From Streptomyces gelaticus (GTDB lineage: Bacteria > Actinomycetota > Actinomycetes > Streptomycetales > Streptomycetaceae): a stretch of 34,860 nucleotides of DNA. The notes under the pieces are model-generated. The model saw nothing but the letters and a program-made list of their open reading frames with translations. It searched no databases and was not told the DNA's origin. The stretch lies in assembly GCF_014649535.1 (NCBI RefSeq), contig NZ_BMTF01000018.1:113183-148042 (forward strand). Reading direction: 5' to 3'. Numbering within the stretch: position 1 is the stretch's first letter; every line of letters begins with the position of its first letter. The position numbers and the translations under genes were made by a program. Shown one piece after another: positions 30,413 through 34,860 of this stretch.

Positions 30413-31833
30413 CACAGCGCACGGACGCGGCCACGGCCGCGAAGACGGCCGCGACCTCAGGACCGGACACGGCCGGCTCCCCCGCTTCCGCGCCGACGCT
30501 GGACACCGACGCGCTGCTCGACGATCCGGACATCCGGATCGTCGTGTGCTGCGGTTCGGGCGGCGTCGGCAAGACCACGACCGCGGCGGCGCTGGGCGTA
30601 CGGGCTGCCGAGCGCGGCCGCAAGGTCGTGGTGCTCACCATCGACCCGGCCCGCAGACTCGCCCAGTCCATGGGCATCGACTCGCTGGACAACATCCCGC
30701 GCCGGGTGCCGGGCATCGAGGGCGAGGGCGCCGGGGAACTGCACGCCATGATGCTCGACATGAAGCGGACCTTCGACGAGATCGTCGAAGCGCATGCGGA
30801 CGGCGAGCGGGCCCGCGCGATCCTGGAGAACCCCTTCTACCAGTCCCTGTCGGCCGGTTTCGCGGGCACGCAGGAGTACATGGCGATGGAGAAGCTCGGT
30901 CAGCTGCGGGCGCGCAACGAGTGGGACCTGATCATCGTCGACACCCCTCCGTCGCGCTCCGCGCTGGACTTCCTTGACGCGCCGAAGCGGCTCGGTTCGT
31001 TCCTGGACGGAAAGTTCATCAAGCTGCTGATGGCCCCGGCGAAGATGGGCGGCCGGGCGGGGATGAAGTTCCTGAACGTCGGCATGTCGATGATGACCGG
31101 CACCCTCGGCAAACTGCTCGGCGGTCAGTTCCTGCGCGACGTACAGACCTTCGTCGCGGCGATGGACACCATGTTCGGCGGATTCCGTACCCGGGCCGAT
31201 GCCACCTACCGACTGCTCCAGGCGCCCGGTACGGCGTTCCTCGTCGTCGCGACACCGGAGCAGGACGCGCTGCGCGAGGCGGCGTACTTCGTGGAACGGC
31301 TGGCCTCGGAGGAAATGCCGCTGGCCGGACTGGTGCTCAACCGGGTCCACGGCAGCGACGCCGCCCGGCTCTCCGCCGAGCAGGCCCTGGCCGCCGCAGA
31401 AAATCTTGAGGGGGGTGGCATTGTGGATCAGACGACCGGGAAGGCTGGACTTCGTGACCCGGCCGACCGGTCGGCCGACTCTCCCCAGGCCGCTCCTGCG
31501 CCCGGTTCCGTACCGGACACCACCCCCGACGCCACGCCCGACAACTCCGAGCGCGAGGACGCCGAAGACCGCGAGCCGACGGCGGGGCGCGCTCCCGACA
31601 CCCCCGGAACCGCCTCCGTCGAGGAGCTGACCGCAGGTCTGTTGCGGCTGCATGCCGAACGGATGCAGGTGGTCGCGCGCGAACAGCGCACACGCGACCG
31701 CTTCACCGCGCTGCACCCCGAGGTCGCCGTGACCGAAGTGGCCGCGCTGCCCGGGGACGTACACGACCTCGAAGGACTTCGGGCCGTAGGGGACCGGCTC
31801 GCGACCGGTTCCGTCCCGGCCGGAGCTGCGTAA
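30409..31833 (+). CDS. ArsA/GET3-like ATPase, second subunit (Rv3680/BagB type)
   Basis: A 474-residue partner of the upstream ATPase. After about 38 disordered residues comes CCGSGGVGKTT near 48-58 (Ser in place of the signature Lys), then the TIDPARRLAQSMG switch region near 77-89 and VDTPPSRSALDFLD near 178-191. A Met/Gly/Phe-rich segment at about 205-260 (LLMAPAKMGGRAGMKFLNVGMSMMTG) resembles the hydrophobic client-binding region of Get3-like proteins. Residues about 330-405 are a Pro/Asp/Thr/Glu-rich insert, probably disordered. The gene ends 13 bp before the convergent wblA stop, with no hairpin between. Confidence 0.9.
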   Translation: MTQRTDAATAAKTAATSGPDTAGSPASAPTLDTDALLDDPDIRIVVCCGSGGVGKTTTAAALGVRAAERGRKVVVLTIDPARRLAQSMGIDSLDNIPRRVPGIEGEGAGELHAMMLDMKRTFDEIVEAHADGERARAILENPFYQSLSAGFAGTQEYMAMEKLGQLRARNEWDLIIVDTPPSRSALDFLDAPKRLGSFLDGKFIKLLMAPAKMGGRAGMKFLNVGMSMMTGTLGKLLGGQFLRDVQTFVAAMDTMFGGFRTRADATYRLLQAPGTAFLVVATPEQDALREAAYFVERLASEEMPLAGLVLNRVHGSDAARLSAEQALAAAENLEGGGIVDQTTGKAGLRDPADRSADSPQAAPAPGSVPDTTPDATPDNSEREDAEDREPTAGRAPDTPGTASVEELTAGLLRLHAERMQVVAREQRTRDRFTALHPEVAVTEVAALPGDVHDLEGLRAVGDRLATGSVPAGAA

Positions 31834-31846
31834 CCGCTCGTCAGCC

Positions 31847-32197
31847 CTATCCCACCGCGGCGTACCTCTCGTGCAGTTCGTCGTCGTCCAGTCCGATCGC
31901 CACGGGCAGGATGCCCGTCGACTGCTCGTACTCGCTGCGCGCGGTCTCCAGCAGTCGGCGCCAGGACGTGACGGTGGGCCGCCTGCGCAGCAGTGCGCGG
32001 CGCTCCCGCTCGGTCATTCCGCCCCATACGCCGAATTCGACGCGATTGTCCAGCGCGTCGGCCAGGCACTCGGTCCGCACCGGGCATCCGGTGCACACCG
32101 CCTTGGCCCTGTTCTGCGCTGCCCCTTGTACGAACAATTCATCCGGATCGGTAGTGCGGCAGGCTGCCTGCGCACTCCAGTCGCTTACCCAGCCCAT
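31847..32197 (-). CDS. wblA: WhiB-like regulator WblA
   Basis: A 116-residue [4Fe-4S] WhiB-family protein. Cluster ligands are Cys13, Cys35, Cys38 and Cys44, and the GVWGG turn is at 56-60, followed by a basic DNA-contacting region ERERRALLRRRP. WblA (S. coelicolor SCO3579) switches on development and represses antibiotic production; the syntenic M. tuberculosis gene is whiB4. The ATG at 32197 matches the known MGWV start; the frame is open for 19 more codons, without a better ribosome-binding site. A GAGAGGA stretch lies about 10 nt upstream. A long spacer with nested inverted repeats precedes it. Confidence 0.97.
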   Translation of the reverse strand: MGWVSDWSAQAACRTTDPDELFVQGAAQNRAKAVCTGCPVRTECLADALDNRVEFGVWGGMTERERRALLRRRPTVTSWRRLLETARSEYEQSTGILPVAIGLDDDELHERYAAVG

Positions 32198-32303
32198 CAC
32201 GGCGCCGTCCTCTCCCGAATCGAGGCTCCCCCACGGCGGCAGCGGCATATTCACCGCTGCCAGTTGAGGACGTTACGGAAGGTGGCGACAGCACAACACC
32301 CCC

Positions 32304-32383
32304 TTCGGGCCCAATCTTGAATGGCCCGAACGGACTATGCGTATGCGGCAGATCACCCAGGGGAGTGAGGCGAGGGCATACGC
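32304..32383. promoter_or_regulatory. Inverted repeats in the wblA-PBP divergent region
   Basis: Two dyads in the 386-bp spacer. First, TTCGGGCC (32304-32311) and GGCCCGAA (32323-32330), perfect, loop 11 nt. Second, GCGTATGC (32339-32346) and GCATACGC (32376-32383), perfect, enclosing TCACCCAGGGGAGTGA (32353-32368), itself a TCAC/GTGA dyad centred within 0.5 bp of the outer one. The inner part partly matches the BldD box. It can be an operator for wblA and/or the PBP gene or a leader-RNA structure. The remaining spacer holds AT-richer promoter-like DNA and no gene. Confidence 0.6.
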
Positions 32384-32571
32384 GACCATCCCGGTGAAAT
32401 TGGGACAGTTCACCTGGATCACAACGGACGTTCAATGACACACGAGGCGAATTCGGGAGCGCCTCAGGTCATGGCCGGGACGTGCACGGGGGTTGATACG
32501 GAACCGGACTGCTGTGACAGTTGAGAGCAGCTTAGGCCAAGGCATATACGTGTGTCCGGCGAATGAGAACG

Positions 32572-32577
32572 TAGGCT
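32572..32577 (+). promoter_or_regulatory. Putative -10 element of the PBP gene, leaderless start
   Basis: TAGGCT, 6 nt before the ATG at 32584, with no ribosome-binding site between them. Confidence 0.42.
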
Positions 32578-32583
32578 GCCCCC

Positions 32584-34836
32584 ATGCCAAAGAAGCGCTC
32601 GGGCGGGGGTCTCTCGACGACCCAGCAGGCCGCCAAGTTCCTCGGTGTCGCCGCGCTCTCCGGAGTCGTGCTCGCGGGCATCGCGCTGCCGGCCGCCGGA
32701 GCACTGGGGCTCGCCACCAAGGGGACGGTCGAGGGATTCGACGAGATCCCCGCCAATCTCAAAACCCCACCGCTGAGCCAGCGCACCACGATCCTGGACA
32801 GCAAGGGCGGGTTGATCGCCTCGGTGTACTCGCGCGACCGCACGGTGGTCCCGCTGAAGGACATCTCGCCGTACATGCAGCAGGCGATAATCGCGATCGA
32901 GGACGCCCGCTTCTACGAGCACGGGGCCATCGACCTCAAGGGCATCCTGCGCGCCCTGAACCGCAATGTGCAGACGGGCGGGACCACCGAGGGCGCCTCC
33001 ACCCTCACCCAGCAGTACGTGAAGAACGTCTTCGTCGAGGAGGCGGGCGACGACCCGGACAAGGTCGCGCAGGCCACCCAGCAGACGATGGGCCGCAAGG
33101 TCCAGGAGCTGAAGTACGCGATCCAGGTCGAGGAAGAACTCGGCAAGAAGAAGATCCTGGAGAACTACCTCAACATCACCTTCTTCGGGCAGCAGGCGTA
33201 CGGCATCGAGGCCGCCTCCCAGCGCTACTTCTCCAAGCCGGCGAAGGACCTGACGCTGGAGGAGTCCGCGCTGCTGGCCGGCGTCGTGCAGTCGCCCAGC
33301 CGCTACGACCCGGTCAACGACACGGCCGAGGCGACCAAGCGCCGCAACATAGTGCTCCAGCGCATGGCGGACGTCGGGGACATCTCGCAGGCCGAGGCCG
33401 ACAAGGCGAAGGCGAGCCCGATCAAGCTGAAGGTCAAGAAGCCGCAGAACGGCTGCATCACGGCCGTCAGCGGCGCCGGCTTCTTCTGCGACTACGTACG
33501 CCACGTCTTCCTCACCGACCCGGTCTTCGGCAAGACCAAGGAGGACCGGGCCAAGATCTGGAACCGGGGCGGTCTGACCATACGGACGACGCTCGACCCG
33601 CAGTCCCAGCAGTCGGTGCAGGCCTCGATCAAGAACCACGTCTACAAGTCGGACAAGGTCGCGACGGCCGTGACGCTGGTCCAGCCCGGCACCGGCAAGA
33701 TCATGGGCATGGGCCAGTCCAAGCCGTACGGCTTCGGGACCAACGAGACCCAGTACAACTACTCGGTCAACAAGGCCATGGGCGGCTCCAACTACGGCTT
33801 CCCGACGGGTTCGACGTTCAAGCCGTTCCTCGCCGCCGCGGCCATAGAGGGCGGCAAGCCGGCCACGCAGGTCTATCCGTCCCCGTACGAGATGGACTAC
33901 CCGGACACGGTGCAGTCCTGTGGGAAGCCGTGGGTCAACGACGGAGTGCCGAAGTATCACCTGGAGAACGAGAGCGAGACGGAGAAGGGCCCGTACGCGC
34001 TGAAGGAAGCGATGGAGAAGTCGGTCAACACCTACTTCGTCGAGATGCTCCAGGACATCGGCATGTGCCCGGTCTCGCAGATGACCGACAAGCTCGGCGT
34101 GGTCCAGGGCGACGGCACCAAGCTCCCGCAGAACCCGTCGACGCTGACCCTCGGTTCCAACGGTCTGTCGCCGCTGACGATGGCCGGCGCGTACGCCGCC
34201 TTCGCCAACCGCGGTACGTACTGCACGCCGATCGCCATCGAGTCGGTCAAGAAGGCCGACGGCAGCTCGCTCCCGGTGCCCAAGACCTCCTGCTCGCAGG
34301 CGATGTCACCGACGACGGCCGACACCGTCAACACGCTGCTGCGCGGCGTGGTCGACTCCGGTACCGGCCAGGAGGCGGGTCTCCAGAGCCGCGACAACGC
34401 GGGCAAGACCGGTACGACCGACGCCCGCAAGAACGCCTGGTTCGTCGGCTACACGCCGAACATGTCCGGCGCGGTCTGGGTCGGCAGCCCGTCCCAGAGC
34501 GTCGAGATGGAGCGCATCACGATCGGCGGCGTGTACCAGGACAAGGTGTACGGCGGACAGGTCCCCGGACCCATCTGGCGTGACGCGATGACAGGCGCCC
34601 TCAACGGCGTGGCTGCTCCCGCCTTCAACACGGTCGACATCCCGGACCCGTCAAGGCACGACGAACGGGGCGGGGGCAGGGACCGCGACCGGGACGAGGG
34701 ACGGCCCGGCCCCGGGGGCAAGAAGCCCACCGACAAGAACCCGTTCCCGGGCATGACCATCCCGCCGAATCTGACCGGCGGGAACAACGGCGGCGGCCAC
34801 CGCGGCCAGACCAACAGCGGAACACAGGGCCCCTGA
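32584..34836 (+). CDS. Class A penicillin-binding protein (transglycosylase/transpeptidase, PonA2-like)
   Basis: A 750-residue bifunctional peptidoglycan synthase. A short basic cytoplasmic tail and one membrane helix (about 18-42) precede the GT51 domain with Glu106 in IEDARFYEHGAID and the GASTLTQQYVKN motif. The transpeptidase domain follows with Ser410-x-x-Lys413 (TGSTFKPF), Ser480-Val-Asn482 and Lys608-Thr-Gly. The last 70 residues are Arg/Asp- and Gly/Pro-rich without a PASTA domain. It corresponds to S. coelicolor SCO3580 and M. tuberculosis PonA2 (Rv3682), both next to the wblA/whiB4 gene. It is complete, ending 24 bp before the window edge. Confidence 0.95.
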   Translation: MPKKRSGGGLSTTQQAAKFLGVAALSGVVLAGIALPAAGALGLATKGTVEGFDEIPANLKTPPLSQRTTILDSKGGLIASVYSRDRTVVPLKDISPYMQQAIIAIEDARFYEHGAIDLKGILRALNRNVQTGGTTEGASTLTQQYVKNVFVEEAGDDPDKVAQATQQTMGRKVQELKYAIQVEEELGKKKILENYLNITFFGQQAYGIEAASQRYFSKPAKDLTLEESALLAGVVQSPSRYDPVNDTAEATKRRNIVLQRMADVGDISQAEADKAKASPIKLKVKKPQNGCITAVSGAGFFCDYVRHVFLTDPVFGKTKEDRAKIWNRGGLTIRTTLDPQSQQSVQASIKNHVYKSDKVATAVTLVQPGTGKIMGMGQSKPYGFGTNETQYNYSVNKAMGGSNYGFPTGSTFKPFLAAAAIEGGKPATQVYPSPYEMDYPDTVQSCGKPWVNDGVPKYHLENESETEKGPYALKEAMEKSVNTYFVEMLQDIGMCPVSQMTDKLGVVQGDGTKLPQNPSTLTLGSNGLSPLTMAGAYAAFANRGTYCTPIAIESVKKADGSSLPVPKTSCSQAMSPTTADTVNTLLRGVVDSGTGQEAGLQSRDNAGKTGTTDARKNAWFVGYTPNMSGAVWVGSPSQSVEMERITIGGVYQDKVYGGQVPGPIWRDAMTGALNGVAAPAFNTVDIPDPSRHDERGGGRDRDRDEGRPGPGGKKPTDKNPFPGMTIPPNLTGGNNGGGHRGQTNSGTQGP

Positions 34837-34860
34837 CCGGAGCCGTACGCCTCGTCCCCG

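Overview
The window is chromosomal DNA from a Streptomyces-type actinomycete. The DNA is very GC-rich with strong G/C bias at third codon positions. It carries the developmental genes bldG (anti-anti-sigma factor) and wblA (WhiB-like regulator), and the gene order matches the part of the S. coelicolor chromosome running from bldG to wblA and the penicillin-binding protein next to it. The same backbone is recognisable in Mycobacterium tuberculosis from Rv3649 (helicase) to Rv3682 (ponA2). I see no prophage, insertion sequence, CRISPR array, rRNA or tRNA.

Left part (1-9068). A tandem repeat sits at the left edge. It is followed by the anti-sigma factor ApgA and its antagonist BldG on the minus strand, separated by a long repetitive spacer. 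A DECH-box helicase of the YprA/MrfA type reads the other way. It converges on, and overlaps, a tightly packed minus-strand Tad/type II-secretion-like operon: CpaE-like, TadA ATPase, TadB, TadC, Flp-like pilin (DUF4244), TadE and a divergent TadE-like protein. Most junctions in this operon overlap by 4 nt, and no prepilin peptidase or outer-membrane component is present here.

Middle (9069-16792). A 500-bp divergent spacer contains DnaA-box-like 9-mers and a perfect hairpin. It is followed by a HAD-IB phosphatase and an intergenic small-RNA locus with a strong terminator; by synteny this is the Streptomyces scr3559 / mycobacterial Ms1 (MTS2823) RNA. Next come a degenerate Fic-like protein, a CooC/MinD-like ATPase, the remnant of a secreted deacetylase-like gene, and a SulP transporter fused to a beta-carbonic anhydrase.

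Right part (16793-34860). This part holds acetyl-CoA synthetase, the Na+/H+ antiporter NhaA, a holin-like membrane protein, an epoxide-hydrolase-like alpha/beta hydrolase with a collagen-like tract, a MarP-type membrane serine protease, a CoA-type Nudix hydrolase, endonuclease III, the cAMP receptor protein Crp, a metallo-beta-lactamase-fold hydrolase coupled to a NUDT19-like Nudix protein, RidA with a DUF4177 protein, two ArsA/BagAB-type ATPases, wblA and a class A penicillin-binding protein.

Functionally the region mixes envelope and surface functions (Tad system, PBP, MarP, transporters), detoxification and repair (helicase, Nth, Nudix, RidA, epoxide hydrolase) and developmental or global regulators (BldG/ApgA, Crp, WblA, Ms1-like RNA). 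A recurring sequence feature is a TANNNT -10-like hexamer only 6-8 nt before the start codon of eight genes, which suggests many leaderless transcripts.
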